Assembly: GCF_029227915.1 (NCBI RefSeq)
Contig: NC_079881.1
Span: forward strand, 22,419,501 to 22,483,500
Direction: 5' to 3'
From: Hydractinia symbiolongicarpus
Taxonomy: Eukaryota; Cnidaria; Hydrozoa; Anthoathecata; Hydractiniidae
Length of the DNA stretch: 64,000 nucleotides
Below are positions 23,068 to 36,059 of the stretch, one piece after another. Numbering within the stretch: position 1 is the stretch's first letter; every line of letters starts with the position of its first letter. Under the pieces are notes generated by a model. It was not told where the DNA came from and made no database searches. It worked only from the letters and a program-made list of their open reading frames with translations. Both the position numbers and the translations under genes were made by a program.

Positions 23068-26000
23068 GCCGTTTGCATGGAACGCTGGTTGTTGGTGCAT
23101 TACTTTTTGTGATGAATAGTGGTGCATTTATTTTTCTGGCTAGCTGCGTTGCTTCGCCAAACATCACTATGGCCAAACCAACAGTGTTGTGGCTATGTTG
23201 AATGGTTGTCAGCCAAATTTTAGACTACCTCTGTACTGTTTGTTTTAGCAGCTATAGCCCCCCACCCCTGTTCAATGTTTAGTCAGTTCAGTGTGGAAGG
23301 CAAGTGTTGCAGCTAGCTATCTAGCTCGTGAGCTCATCTCCATGTTTTGCTTGAATTATTATAGCAGTAAGATATTATGCCTTTTGCAAAGTCTAACAGG
23401 AAAGGGTCACGGATCGTTCGCAAAACTCTCAGAAACGGTTATACAAGAAGTGTTTTCAAGTCATTTCAGCCGGTGATAAGCAATTCTTCTGCAAGCATAA
23501 CTACCATCGAAGAAACAAATAATACAAGTGCTATTGAGGAACCTTTAGTGCAAACTGAACAATTTGATATTGAAGAACATGATAACGTACAGTTTTTGCT
23601 GAGTGGGGATATAGTTAAAAAAAAAAGATGTGGCGGTTATGAAAGAAAAAGAATTACATTCCTGGAGTTCTGTCACTTCTAACATTTGTGAAAATTATGC
23701 TGAAAAATTCAACCTTTTGCTTCTTCAAAAGTGTACGGTATGTGATTCGTCCTTTGAGGAAGGGCTTGTTTGGTGCGAAGACTGTGGTCCACTTGCGACA
23801 TATTGCCAGGGTTGTACAGACGTTTCCCATAAGAACATTGCATTTCATAATGCAATTACTTTAAAGGTGTGTATATATATATAAGCTATACAGAGCTTGC
23901 AAGTGAAGCAAGTTGCGCCATTTAACTAGTAGCTAGTCCTTACCAAACTTGCCATGCTTACCAGCTATGCGCTTGATGTATGTGTGTAATGTTAACCTCC
24001 AGATGATTAGATGTGACAGTTTTACATATAAATAGAATAAACATTGTAAAAAGTGCAGGCACTTTCAGGAGGGTTTGGCATTGTGAAAAAAATCTGCATT
24101 CACTCTAAAAAACTTATATATATATATTATAAATATTATTTTTATGTTTTGTTTTAAAGAATCAATTGCATTCATTTTTGCTACTTAAAGTTTTAACTTA
24201 AAGTTCGTGTTTATATGTATATATATATTTGATTTATATACATTATATACTTGTGATGTTTTATTTTTTCATAGCCAAACTTTGACATGATGACATGTAC
24301 ATTTCACAACACATTACACGATGCTCACTGTTATTCCTGTTCAAACAAATATTTTCGAGTAATAACAATTGTTTCTGAAAAAGGTAATATATAGATGTGA
24401 CTATGATGTGAGTGCTCTATTTGTACAGTTAGCAGTTGGATAAGCCCTTATATTTCATCTCCATCCGCGTGAAGTCTGGTTCTGCACATGTGAATCTGAA
24501 TTTTCGAAGTTGTTAAAGTATGATTTATGGGCATCAACACCTACTTAACCTTCTACTGCAATCTCAATAAAATTGCTGGACCTATTTGTTGCATTGCAAA
24601 TGGAGGGTAAAATTTCTTTCACTTCATTAATTGATGGAATGTCATGGAAAACTGGTATGCATAACCAAACTCTGGTAAGTTTAAGGTTTGAATTTATAGG
24701 TTAGGACTAACAACAAAACCTTTTTTAATAAGAAAGCCTATTTATTGTCAGAAGAGAGCCAAATTGTTTAATTTAGCAGCAATGGGCTTGTTATAATTGT
24801 ATTATATAGTTCATAATTTTTTTCCAGAAACGCGTATTAACACGTTTTATGCAAACAGACTCCATTGACCAATACCTTCAGTTCCAGAGACAGTTGAGGG
24901 ATCTATGGTTTTCAGACTTGATAGCAAAAATACCCAACCAATGTCCAGCATGTCCAATAGTATGGCAGCTTGTAATTTATGGATATTTTTGTATTTCTTT
25001 TTTATATTTTTGTTGTAATGCTTTTAGGATTCTGGGAGTGTTTTCTATTGCATGGATGCTACTTTTGGACTTGTTTTAAAAAGCTCTGCATCAAAATCAA
25101 AGAATACCTCAAACAATGACAAAAATCATTTTATTGAAGATGACGAAGTTGACACATTCATGTCTAGCTATGATGACAAAGCTGTGGAAAATAAGGTGAG
25201 ATACACTTCATCACCCTAATTTAATTCAAAACTTACTCGTTGTAATAAAGTCTGAAATCACCTTTGAAGCAGGGAACCGTGTCCGTTCAAAAAGAAAAAG
25301 TTCAAAGTTTAGTGTGACAGGTGTTTTTGGTGTATCTTGTCGGCATGAAATTCCAAAGCTCTTTCTTAAAATGTGACATATTGCATAAACTTTCTATTAA
25401 TGTAAACTATGCACAATAATATTTCTTGGACAAAGTAATTTTCAGTCTGCGATGTTGTTTATTATAGAATATTCAATGATATTTTCTTTTCATATGATTA
25501 GAATTGGTTATGCGGTATTAATGATGAATAAAATCCTAGCTGAAGCGTTGGGTAAAGATATTGACGTCCATATTATGTATGATATTGCCAGTCTGTTGAA
25601 GAAACATTTAACTGTAGGTTATTCGTTTTCTATATGCATTCTGGGTTAGCTTGAAACATATATGTTGAACAGTATATATTGATCTATATTTTAGAAAAGA
25701 GGAACGTTAAGTAAATACCCCAAATTCAAATTAGGGATACCAGTATTTCACGCACATGTGAACATTAGTTCTTGTCAGGTTTGTTTCTTTTTTATTATTG
25801 TTGTGTTTGTTGTTGTTGATATTGTTGTTGTTGTTCTTAATATTTTGGCAGAATTTTTGTAATAGTAACCGTTTTCCACATTTTCATTGTTAGGTACAAA
25901 ATTCAATCCGTAGAATGGAAGGTTTTGGTTTAATGGATGGGGAACTGATGGAAAGACTCTGGTCCTATTGGAGATCGTTTTCAAAAATCACGAAAGAAAT

Positions 26001-26594
26001 GACTTCAGCTTACCGTGTTGACTTTTTGAGTCATGCTTTAAATCATTTTACAATGACAAAGTTAGAAATATTATGTACGCATGTATCTATATATTGTTTA
26101 ATTTTAATATTTTATATTCAAAACCTGTGAAACTTTAAGTAAGTGAGCAAGAAGTTTTAGCATTTAATTGATTGTATTTTTGAATTACTTGTGTTCATTA
26201 GGGAAAACACTTGTGGGCTGGTATAAAAAAGCCAATGCTGTCTATCAGACTAGTTCTGCAGAAATCCAAATTTTGTGTTCAAACCTAGGTGACATGTTTT
26301 CTTAAAATCGTGTTTCGTGAGAATAGAGTTGTTAATGGGATACATTTGGTTTTATTTGTTGGCAAATCTGAAAGAATGTGAGAGTTTCTAGATAATATCA
26401 CAGGCGAGGTTATACACTCATGAAAGTTGGAGGAAGAGTCTAAAATTAAATAGAAAAGTGTTGTAGAGCAAGGTACTTATTTATTACAATAACGCTTATT
26501 TGTTGTTAAAGGAAAAACTTGATTAACTGATTTGTTATACAGTGTAAAAGTGTTATCTTTAGAGGTTGGTTGGGAATTCAAATCTTATATATTA

Positions 26595-26700
26595 ATTCCC
26601 TTGCGTGAGTAAAACTGTGAGTCCACGACACGGAAATCACGGGTCACTTTCTTATGACGTGGCTGTACGCTAAAATTTAACTAAAAAGATTAGGGATGTA
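26595..26700 (+). repeat. Dispersed repeat shared with 61525-61650
   Basis: The blocks TTGCGTGAGT, AAATCACGGGT, TTTCTTAT and ACGCTAAAATTTA occur in the same order and spacing near 61525-61650. This is a short interspersed family of unknown type. Confidence 0.5.
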
Positions 26701-27289
26701 CTTCATAGAAATCGCACATAAGGTGTAAATATATAACCCGCTGCTAATAACGATATAACTATATATACCCTTATGCTAAAAAACTCTATGTTAGCATATA
26801 TATATAGGTATCGCTACATATAAAACAGTATTAGATATTCACAAAGCATACGGACTGTTAAATGAAGTTCCTAGCATAAAACGGAAATTGTGTTTACGAA
26901 AAAGATGGCTGTTCTTTTTGAGTATTCTCTACTCTTTCATTCAAAATAAATCTTTAAAAAAACATTTGAAGAAGAGCATGGTTTTTATAAATTAATCATA
27001 GCAAGGTTCTGTAAGGTTTTTTCATGTTTTATTTTCAGCTTTGATTATATTATTGTTGCCAGACATGTTTTATAGCTAGCATCATAAAAAGCCAACCACC
27101 ACCAACAACTAGCTAGCTAGCTAGGAATATATATATATATGTAACCATGTTCTTTATACCTAGCTAAGTCTCCAGTTTATATTTAAGTGACTAGCTATTA
27201 GCTGCTGTAGCTAGCTAATGCTAGCTTTAAACTAAAGATTCCCAGTATATATATTCCCACACAAAACACATCAAACGTTATTAACCCTG

Positions 27290-28870
27290 AAATTTTTTAA
27301 ACATTTTCCTGTTTTTTTTTGGTCTGCGAAGTTCTTTTCCTCCAAATATTCTGAAAATAAAGTTCAGAAATTACTTATTTTTAAAATGTAAATTTAATTT
27401 GTTTCAAATTGTGGTTTTGACATTTTCATGTAAGAATTTGTGGGCAAAAACCTTAATCAGCATGCTAAAAGAACTGACTTTTCTTAATTTAGAATTACTA
27501 AACACAACCATTTTCTTACATTTAGTGTAAACTTTTGTGCGTATGGCTTATATTTAATACACCAAAAGAGCTACTTTGTTGATTTCAATTTTATACTCTT
27601 TGTAAGCTATTTTTTTCTTCTTTTTGACATTTTGAATTAACTTATTGTTGTAGAAGGCATATAATATACATGCATATAAAAAAATGGAATTTTGCAAATT
27701 TCTGTTTTACCACTCAATTTTTACATTTTATGAGTTATTTGGAACAGAATGGTATGAAATAGACCAAAATACCTGATCTTAGTTGTTTTTAATTTACAGG
27801 CTGTGTCTGTGAAACTTTAAGGGGAACATTTGGTGGAAGACAATGGCATGACATATACTGATAGAACTGATTTTTGTTGTGTTAGATGTTATATCTGAAC
27901 CTTTTTGACATTTTATGTTAATTTTGCGAGGAAGGACCATATATATATACACAGAAGAAGAATTCAATTTTACACCTTGCAAGCTTTGTTTTTCTATATT
28001 TTGTATAAATTCTTACTGGGGAGGACTCCGTGCAATATATCGAAATGACTGATCCTTCTCGATTTAAATTTGATTTGTTCTAAATCGTATATAGTTTTGG
28101 AAATTTTGTGTAAGATTTAATGGGTAAGGGCTAGATGCAATATGTCAAAAAAACGTTTTTTGTTGAATCAGAAGCACTCCCTACAACCATTCTTTTTTTT
28201 ACAGTTTGTGAAGCTTTTGTGAGGAAAGAGTGTATGCAATATTATCGAAATAACTGATTTTTGTTGCAAACTGTTTTTCTTTGGCATTTTGGATTAAAAT
28301 ATTGTTTTAGAGGGCATATGCAGTAGATATATGTACCGAAATAATTAAATTTTGCAAACTTTGATTTTGTCGTTACCTCTCATTTTTTACATTTTGATTA
28401 AACTTTTGTGGGAGACCGTCGGTATGCGAAGGACCAAAATAAGAGATTTTAGTATTATTTAGAATTTGTATTTTGTGTTGCAAAATTGGTGCAAAAATTG
28501 ACATAAAATGAACTTATATACAGATTGATTGCTGTTGTTTAACATGACTCATTATGACTTATATATATATATATTTTATGAAAACATTTGTTTACTTTAT
28601 TGATGGTAAAGCAGCATGCAAATTGCTAAAAGGACTTTATTAATTTTTCGATTTAAACACCGTTATTTTGTTGGCATTTTGTCTAAAGTTTGGCGAGGAA
28701 GGACCGTATGTAATATTTCAAATAATGTTTTATTGCATTATAACTTATCCTTGCAATCCCTTTTTAACACCTTATATAAAAATTTCTACTTAGGCAAAAT
28801 TTATTGTTTATTTTTCACATTTTGTGTCAACCTTTGACAGGGTTTGCAATAAACTAACTGATTTTAACAT
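27290..28870. repeat. Intronic diverged tandem array, about 130-bp period
   Basis: Repeated blocks of the form ACATTTTG.GT.AA.TTTTGTG, then GGAGGAC..TATGCAATAT, ATCGAAATAACTGATTTT and a T-rich stretch recur about ten times with strong divergence (27420, 27530, 27620, 27720, 27890, 28090, 28200, 28270, 28390, 28680, 28800). The array lies wholly inside the transposase intron. Confidence 0.65.
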
Positions 28871-30270
28871 ATACAATGAGAGAGATTTGTGTTTGACATT
28901 GATCAGCTTTTTTGTATATATGTGGCGTTTTGAGTGATTTAAATTTTATGGGTGAGATGTATGTTGAAATGCTTTTAAAAACTTTTTTCCGAATAATTTT
29001 TGCATTTGTCAGATGGTCAGAGCAGTAATTTTAGTAGATTTAGATTTTAAATGTCACATATATACTGCAGTTGTTGGACACCTTTAATTTTTTTGGTCAT
29101 TTATATAATAATGCAGATGTAAGATGCGCACTGCTGTATTGTTTGTTTTTTGATGGACATATATCTGCTACATAAATTAAATGGAATACAGTGGATTCTT
29201 CCACGGGAAACAGCTAGTATTATACTAAAATTAAAGAGCTGAATAACGAAAAGACATTACTCCTGTTAAGTAGTAGTGTTTCTGATACTGCGAGACATAG
29301 GATAAAACTTAGCAGGTGTGTGAACATTTAGTTTATGCTACAACACACTAACCATCCGGTAGTTTTGTGTTTCGTTCTTAGATGGCTTTTTGTTATTGTT
29401 ATTTAGGTTGGAATCTGATCTTTCGAGTTTCGAAAAAAAGCACGGTGTAAACGATCGTTGAAGTATAACCTTAAATCAGTACACGTATTATCATCGCAAA
29501 TTCGTTCAGAATGCTGTAAAAACCGCTTTGGATACTTTACATACTCGTGCAACTGAAAGGTTAATGTTACTGACTTTAAAGAAACGATATGCAGGTAAAC
29601 TATAAATTTATATCAGCCCGATGAAATATGTGTACAATCACTTTGTTTTTTTTATTCTTTGTTGATTTATTTTACTTAACTTTGATAGATGGTTCTTCGA
29701 TATGTAATCGTTTATCAGTGCAAATCAATAAAATCTGCAATGACCTAAAGAATTTAGTTGAGTCGTTAAATCAGACGAACAGAGAATGTGGTGTGTACGA
29801 AGATGTGTTGTATAAAGATGCATTGGACGTCAATTCCAGGATATATTTAAACACTACTACGGTTGATCTGGTAATTCTTTAAAAATTATGCATGATAAAA
29901 AAACTGACGAGTTCTTTAATTTGTTACGGACACTTTATTTTAGGTTAATAACACTTCACATAACATTCCTGCATCAGTAAAAAGTACGTGCGTACAATTT
30001 TATCTGCACAAGTGTCGTGCTACCGAGGAGCTTCAAATTGTTCGTACGGAAATGCAGCACGTATTAAACTACTATAGAGAAATGGAATCCTCATTGGCTA
30101 CTGCTATTTATAATAACGATTCTCCAAAAAACATTTTTGTTATAGAAGAACTAAATTATGTACGAAATACAGTAGAAAATATGCAGAAACTATTTATGGA
30201 TGTCAAAAGCAACAATCTCGAAGATGATTTTGATGTGACTGTTTATTGCGATGGACAATCTTCAGAATGA

Positions 30271-31573
30271 ATCTGATGAAGAAAACCCATGACCTGTAAC
30301 TGCATATTTCGATATATATATATTTGTTAGTGTTTTTACGGAATTGATTTATTATATTTTTCTTTGCTATTATTACTTGGTGACACATGGATAGCAATAT
30401 AATTCCCTGTAACCATCTGACTATCACAGCTTGAAATTGTGTTTCGAAAGCTTTGGCTCTTCTAAGTAATCACCTCATTTAGGATATATATAGAATATAA
30501 ATTTTGCGCCTCTGTTCAATTTTGTTACAGATTTATAGAATGTGTAAAACAAATATTTATCTGTTACAGATTTTTTAATGATATTAATAAGTAGGTTAGA
30601 TATGTCCACTTCTACTTTGTACGGACGCGGTATTAATGTGATGTCATAAAATAAAGTTACTAATGCTTCCTTTGTCTTATATATTGCAAGTTTACTTTGT
30701 AATTTGTGTCGCTGGAATACATTATAATGTTCGTCCCGTTTTCTCTCGTTCCCATGGCATCCACGTGTACTAATTTAGCGTAGCCTAAATTTATCGAAAA
30801 AATAGTTAAAAACATTGCAGGATCTACATGGACTTGTTTCCAGGGACCTTAAACAAAAAACCAAGATAATGTTTGTAAAAAGGTAAGAAACTTTCTCCAA
30901 GTTCATTGTTCTTAAAAAAATGCGTAAATTTGTCTTGCTAAATTAACACACGCTAAAATTAGTAAGTAGGTCTTATCTTGTTTTTTTTTTTGTTTTTAAG
31001 AAAACTGTGTAATAGAAATTCGGGTCACTTTGTACTGTGTTCTGACATGTCTCACTAAGATCGGGTCGAGCTACAGTGTCAATTTCGACATGATTTCTTT
31101 TAACAGCAGTTATTTGTCTATTTCGATGTCAAGTCCAGTGAAAGGAATAGTGCTGTGAATATAAATTTCGGATCAATTTGAGCTGTGTGTTCTGACATTT
31201 TTCTGAAAAATTTTATTTTACGGCAGGTGCTAGTCTTGATTGCATAAGATAAAAATTAGCGCTTGTATAAGGGTTTGTGATGTAACCAGAAGTTTTTGTC
31301 AATCTGGTAATGTAAAAAAAATTGAATTTTCAAAAAAGAGAATCGCGATTCGCGGTTGAATAAATTTTCGCGAAATTATATTTCACAGTTCATAATAAAT
31401 CATCATATTTTGTCGAATTTTATGAAAATAAAGTTTTTTTTCCGGGTTTATGCAATTATGTAAACTTGTGCGGACAAAATGTCACAGGCTGAAAATTTTG
31501 TCGAGGGAAAAGCAAAAAAAAAAAAATAAAAAATTCTGGTAAGTTATTCTAGACGCTCATTTGCGAAATTTGG
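30271..31573. other. KDZ element DNA between the transposase and the Polinton
   Basis: This is the 3' flank of the transposase, AT-rich and without a supported gene. It ends in TTTGG (31569-31573), the left copy of the Polinton target duplication. Confidence 0.55.
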
Positions 31574-31715
31574 AGAGATAGAGAAATGTTCCTTCTGGCA
31601 CAGTCGACGTCGACTAACAGGAAATTCCCAATAATGTTAGTAACCAACACAAAATAATGTTAAATAATATTAAATGCCAATCACCAACACAAAATAATAT
31701 TAAATGTAAGATACA

Positions 31716-31723
31716 TGACGTCA
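31716..31723. promoter_or_regulatory. Perfect CRE palindrome in the left TIR, distal
   Basis: TGACGTCA is the consensus site for CREB/ATF bZIP factors. It is conserved in the right TIR at 47889-47896. Function is inferred only. Confidence 0.5.
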
Positions 31724-31803
31724 TCTACCAATAACCAACACAAACTAATATTAAATGATAGATATATTAAATACTAACACATAATCATATAAAATAATAT
31801 AAA

Positions 31804-31811
31804 TGACGTCA
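31804..31811 (+). promoter_or_regulatory. Proximal CRE with TATA-like promoter
   Basis: TGACGTCA is followed by ATGCGCAATAG and, 18-35 bp further on, TATATACACTATTATAAAG. The first Polinton ATG is at 31926. The matching site in the right TIR (47801-47808) faces the minus-strand gene there. This looks like a promoter carried in each TIR. Confidence 0.5.
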
Positions 31812-31925
31812 TGCGCAATAGTATATACACTATTATAAAGAATATAAGTAAAGGGAAATTCCCATTCAAAATCATGACCGTGCCAAAAATTTTTGAAATC
31901 AAAAAATTATATATAAATAAAAGAG

Positions 31926-34900
31926 ATGGATTTGAATTCTAAAACCGTAAAACAATTACATGCCATTGCAAAAACCAGTGGGATTAAGGGTTATTCAAAA
32001 TTACGTAAAGCAGATCTTATTGCTTTATTAAAACCCACAGATGATGTACCAACTCGACCCTCCAGGAGAGTCGAGCGACGAAACCCAATTAGATCAGTGA
32101 ATATTCTACCAACACCAGAGGCCATGGACATCTTCGAGCTCCAAGAGATGTTGAGGACTCATCCAGTGGTAAAAAGTAAACTGCGAGAGTGGTCTGATTG
32201 GCTAGTGGATTATGTTCCAGAGTATATAAAGAAAGGTGTCAATAGCGCATATAACACGTTCAAAAACAATGTGATTAAACTCAACAACAGGGTCATGGGT
32301 GCAACGCTTCATGACGAGGTTGAGCAAGGGAAGATCATAATTTAGAGCAACCTAACCAAGATTTCACACCACAAGAGCATAAACATGCGATTCATAAGAC
32401 TTTTAGAAGTTATCGTATAGCTGGCATAGATAGAACAGATATTAATGGGTTCGATCAAATGTAAAAACACTTATTGAAAACTAAGTGGAAGAAATGAGGT
32501 CTGCAAAAATCCAGTGCTCCCTATGGATCCTATGGAGGAAACCCATCGATGGTACTAACGAGTTTATCGAGGTGGACAAGGTATTCCACAGCAATATGAC
32601 ATCTATATTCCAAGGTAGCATAGTGGATGAATCGATGGACACAATGTTTGCTCAAATCAGAACGCATGTGGAGAATCCCGCGCTACCCAAGAGCGGTTTT
32701 AGTATCGGTCGTATTCAACACCTCGATGTAGACTTTCAGAAACAGAAGTTAACACGGGGCTCATCATATATTGAAACACCCAAGTGGTCATAATTAATCC
32801 GGATAACAACGATCAAGAATGCTTTAAATGGTCAATTATCGCCGCCATACATCACGAAGAGATAGGCACAAACCATCAAAGAATAAGCAAGCTTCGACCA
32901 TATCAGGAGCGGTATAATTGGGATGGTATAGAATTTCCAACATCCATCAAAGATATCACAAAATTTGAGCGGAACAATCCAGACATTGCCGTGAACGTCT
33001 TGTATGCAACAGGTAAAAAATTTAATATCTTACGGCGATCGGCATTTAACGAAAGTGATACTCAGGTTAATCTGCTACTGCTTACCGATGAGAAGAGGAA
33101 CTATTACGTATCCATCAAAAATCTATCAAAACTACTAGGACGTGAGATATCGAAGAATCATGGGAAAATGCATTTCTGTCTGAATGGCCTGCAGGGTTTC
33201 CAAACGATAGAATCCCGCGATAACCATTATACCTACTGCAAAGACAACGCAGTGGTAAAGATCACGATGCCCAGCGAGAAGGAAAAATGGTTATATTACC
33301 AGGACGGACGATGCCCAGCGAGAAGGAAAAATGGTTATATTACCAGGACGGACATTGCCAATTCAAAAAACCATTTGTAATATATGCGGAATTTGAAAGC
33401 CTACTGATCCCGGTGAAAAATGCTCGGGATACCAAAACATTGAATAAACATGTACCATGCGGGTGGGCCACATACTCCACTTTCGCATATGGAGAAGTGC
33501 CGGATCCACTAACAGTCTTCAGGGGTAAAGAATGTGTAACACGCTTTGTCGATCATCTAGAGGATGAGGTAAAGCGACTATACAGCATCTACCCTCAAAA
33601 GGACATGTTGCTATTAACGGAAATACTAAAAAAAGATCATGACTCCGCCACGAGTTGTCACATCAGCATGAAACCCTTTGACGATGACCCGAAGAACCGT
33701 AAGGTGAAGGACCACTGTCACTCTCCTGGGTTACACAGGGGTGCCGCGCACAATACCTGTAACTTAAAATATAAAATACCCAAACCATGTACCAGTGATT
33801 TTTCACAACCTATCAGGGTACGATGCTAACTTATTTATCCGTGAGCTAGGTGAAAAATATGACACTCAGGATATAGGATGCATCGCCTAGAATACCGAGA
33901 AGTACATATCGTTTAATGTTAAAATCAAGGTACCCATTGCAGGCATGGGTCAAGGTCATGGTGAAAAGTACAAGAAGATCGAGATCAGACTCATAGACAC
34001 CTGTTGCTCTATGGCATCCTTGAAATATGAAAAATTAGCTAATAATCTCAATGATGAGCAGTGCAAATATCTTCGTTGGTTTTTCGCTGAGGATGACACC
34101 TTTAAGTTTATGCGAGGGAAGGGAGTGTATCCTTATGAGTATATGGATGGCTGGCGACGATTCGAGGAAACTGAGCTACCTCCAAAGGAGGCTTTCCATA
34201 GCAAGTTAAACATGAAGGGGATTAATAATGAAGAATACGAGCACGCTCAAAAAGTGTGGAATGCTATCAATCCCAAGGGGGATGAAACTACCATGGGGGA
34301 CTATCATGATGCGTACTTGGTTACTGACGTTTTACTACTAACTGATATATTCCAAAACTTTCATGGAGTGTGCCATGCTAACTATGGCCTTGATCCCGCC
34401 CATTTTTATTCCGCACCTGGCTTAGCTTGGAAAGCAGCACTCAAATACACGGTGTAAATTTGGGACTACTGATGGATCCTGACATGCTTCTCATGTTTGA
34501 GCGCGGAATACGGGGTGGTATTACGCAGTCTGTACACCGGTACGCGAGGGCGAACAACAAATATATGGGGGATCAATATGACCCGGAGGTTGAGTCAAGT
34601 TACCTTCAGTATCTGGATGCCAACAATCTATATGGATGGGCGATGCAACATCCTCTACCCACCCATGGGTTCAAATGGGTATCAAATGTAGAGATAATAG
34701 ATGAAAAGAAGATCGAAAAGCTGGTATCTGATAAAAAACATGTGTACCTCCTGGATGTAGATATTGATTACCCGAAGGAGCTCCATGAAAAACACAACGA
34801 ATTACCCTTCCTGCCGGAGCGCAAGTTTGAACATAGTGTGGAGAAGTTGATCCCTAATCTAGAACATAAGCGGAAATACGTAGTGTACATCGGAGCTTTA

Positions 34901-35832
34901 CATCAATCACTAAAGCATGGGCTCGAGCTTAAAAAAGTTCACCGCGCTATCCAATTTCAACATAGTTCCTGGCTCCGGGACTATATAAATCACAACACGA
35001 AGCTGAGAACTAGCGCCAAAAACGAGTTCGAGAAGGGGTTTTACAAATTAATGAATTTGAGCGTGTTCGGTAAAACCATGGAAAACATACGCAATCATCG
35101 CAACATAAAGCTCGTTACGAATGAATCCGCCTATACAAAGCTTATAATGCAACCAAACTTTAAGAGCAGCACATTATTTTGTAAGATTCTCATGGGTATT
35201 GAAATGGGCAGAGCGGGAATCAAAATGAACAAGCCAGTCTATATAGGTCAGGCTATTCTAGAACAGTCAAAAACCGTCATGTATGAGTTCCACTATGACT
35301 ACATGCAGCCAAAGTATGGTAGTAAAATACAACTGTGTTACATGGATACGGACTCGTTCGTATACCACATTCGAACCAATGATTTTTACGAGAACATTAA
35401 CGATGATTTTAAAGACAGATTTGATGCTAGTGCCTATAGCAAAGATGACAATAGGCCTCTTCCGATCGTGAAAAATAAGGAAGATCGTGGGTCCTATGAA
35501 AGACGAATTAGGCAGTATAATCATGACAAACTTTATTACATTGACCGAAGGCCTACGCCTATAAAGCATTAACGAAAGACGGGGGTGATCGCAAAGCCAA
35601 GGGTGTGAAAAAGGCCGTGACCAAGAAATGTATAACCTTCGAAGATTACCAACGATGTTTGGAGGAAGGTATTAATATCAACAAAACTTGGAGGTGTATT
35701 CAGAACAAAGGTCATAATATTTATACGCAAGAAGTCATAAAAATTGCGTTAAATAGAGCTGATGACAAAAGGATCGTTCAAGCGGATCAGATCACGACGC
35801 TTGCACAAAGCCATTATCAGCTGAAGAAATAA
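31926..35832 (+). pseudogene. polB: Polinton DNA polymerase B with N-terminal SAP/HeH-like domain, broken
   Basis: A replication polymerase of the protein-primed type-B group. Six shifted frames read as one protein of roughly 1,300 residues: 31926-32345 (SAP/HeH-like helix pair at the N-terminus, KQLHAIAKTSGIKGYSKL), a run on to about 32460, 32485-32793, 32784-33380, 33287-33829, 33945-34457, 34427-35572 and 35605-35832. The exonuclease I motif reads YAEFES, where the family has Asp before the x-Glu. A zinc-type motif (DHCHSPG..RGAAHNTCNL), the palm motif DANNLYGW (34613 on) and the catalytic YMDTDSF (35338 on) are present. Lesions include a TAG near 33890, several indels and a 44-bp duplication at 33264-33351. 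Nonfunctional as it stands. Confidence 0.9.
33264..33351. repeat. 44-bp tandem duplication inside polB
   Basis: Two identical 44-bp units, 33264-33307 and 33308-33351, start ACGATGCCCAGCGAGAAGG. Since 44 is not a multiple of three, the duplication alone shifts the polymerase frame, and the downstream frame is the one expected after a single unit. This is a clear single-event lesion. Confidence 0.95.
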
Positions 35833-35834
35833 AA

Positions 35835-36029
35835 ATGGAGTTACTACTGATCGTGATCATACTCCCATATATATCGATACTCGCTTTCCTTTATCGATAC
35901 AAACATAAAATAAATAGGATGTATTCATTAGCAGAAATATTCGACGATGTTGCCAATGCTACGGAAGTGCCAGAGCGACCTATAGACAAACGTCAAACAT
36001 TGAAAGATATGCGAAAGACCAAACCATAA
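35835..36029 (+). CDS. Small single-TM protein of the Polinton
   Basis: A 64-aa ORF starts 3 bp after the polymerase stop. Residues 2-20 form one strongly hydrophobic segment (LLLIVIILPYISILAFLY) followed by a basic stretch and an acidic tail. It is a likely small membrane protein, perhaps of the virion. No family is recognised. The tight spacing suggests co-transcription with polB. Confidence 0.5.
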   Translation: MELLLIVIILPYISILAFLYRYKHKINRMYSLAEIFDDVANATEVPERPIDKRQTLKDMRKTKP

Positions 36030-36059
36030 TTACTGCCTAAAAATGTACTGAGACATTCC

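Larger units (their letters stand above)
26289..29191. other. Large intron of the KDZ transposase
   Basis: About 2.9 kb separate the exons encoding KTLVGWYKKANAVYQ and the WILPRETA segment. It contains TAGCTAGC-rich DNA around 27080-27230 and the diverged tandem array at 27290-28870. The short frames inside it (27794-27982, 28616-28837) are unlikely to be genes. Confidence 0.6.
23377..30270 (+). pseudogene. KDZ (Kyakuja-Dileera-Zisupton) transposase, about 14 exons, lightly broken
   Basis: Probable exons: 23377-23866, 24275-24383, ~24433-24674, 24828-24959, 25028-25195, 25251-~25375, 25502-25613, 25695-25778, 25894-~26060, ~26202-26288, 29192-29315, 29407-29594, 29689-29870 and 29944-30270. 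Most have GT/AG borders and agree in phase. Exons 1-2 encode a Cys/His zinc-binding region (CTVCDSSF, WCEDCGPLATYCQGC, then a CxxC). Later exons hold CPACP, FYCMDATFGL (first catalytic Asp), GVFGVSCRHEIP, VHIMYDIAS (second Asp), GIPVFHAHV..SSCQ and RRMEGFGLMDGELMERLWSY (catalytic Glu), all characteristic of KDZ transposases. The C-terminal exons are helical (KIKELNNEK, ARHRIKLSR). Lesions: an extra A in an A10 run in exon 1, stops in exon 3, frameshifts near 25370 and 29220, and TGG-to-TGA in DR(W) of exon 12. A rather recent inactive copy. Confidence 0.88.
31574..31896 (+). repeat. Polinton left TIR
   Basis: Begins AGAGATAGAGAAATGTTCC, followed by a GTCGACGTCGAC palindrome, direct AACCAACACAAAATAAT-type repeats, two TGACGTCA sites and a TATA-like stretch before the first gene. 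It is about 35 bp longer than the right TIR because of small insertions. Confidence 0.93.

Noticed and set aside
22945-23176. Minus-strand frames of 60 and 73 aa at the KDZ left end
   Set aside because: They lie on the terminal inverted repeat, which is non-coding and repeated at 51802-51918.
35267-35569. Minus-strand 100-aa frame
   Set aside because: A shadow of the polymerase palm domain on the plus strand, which contains the catalytic YMDTDSF motif.
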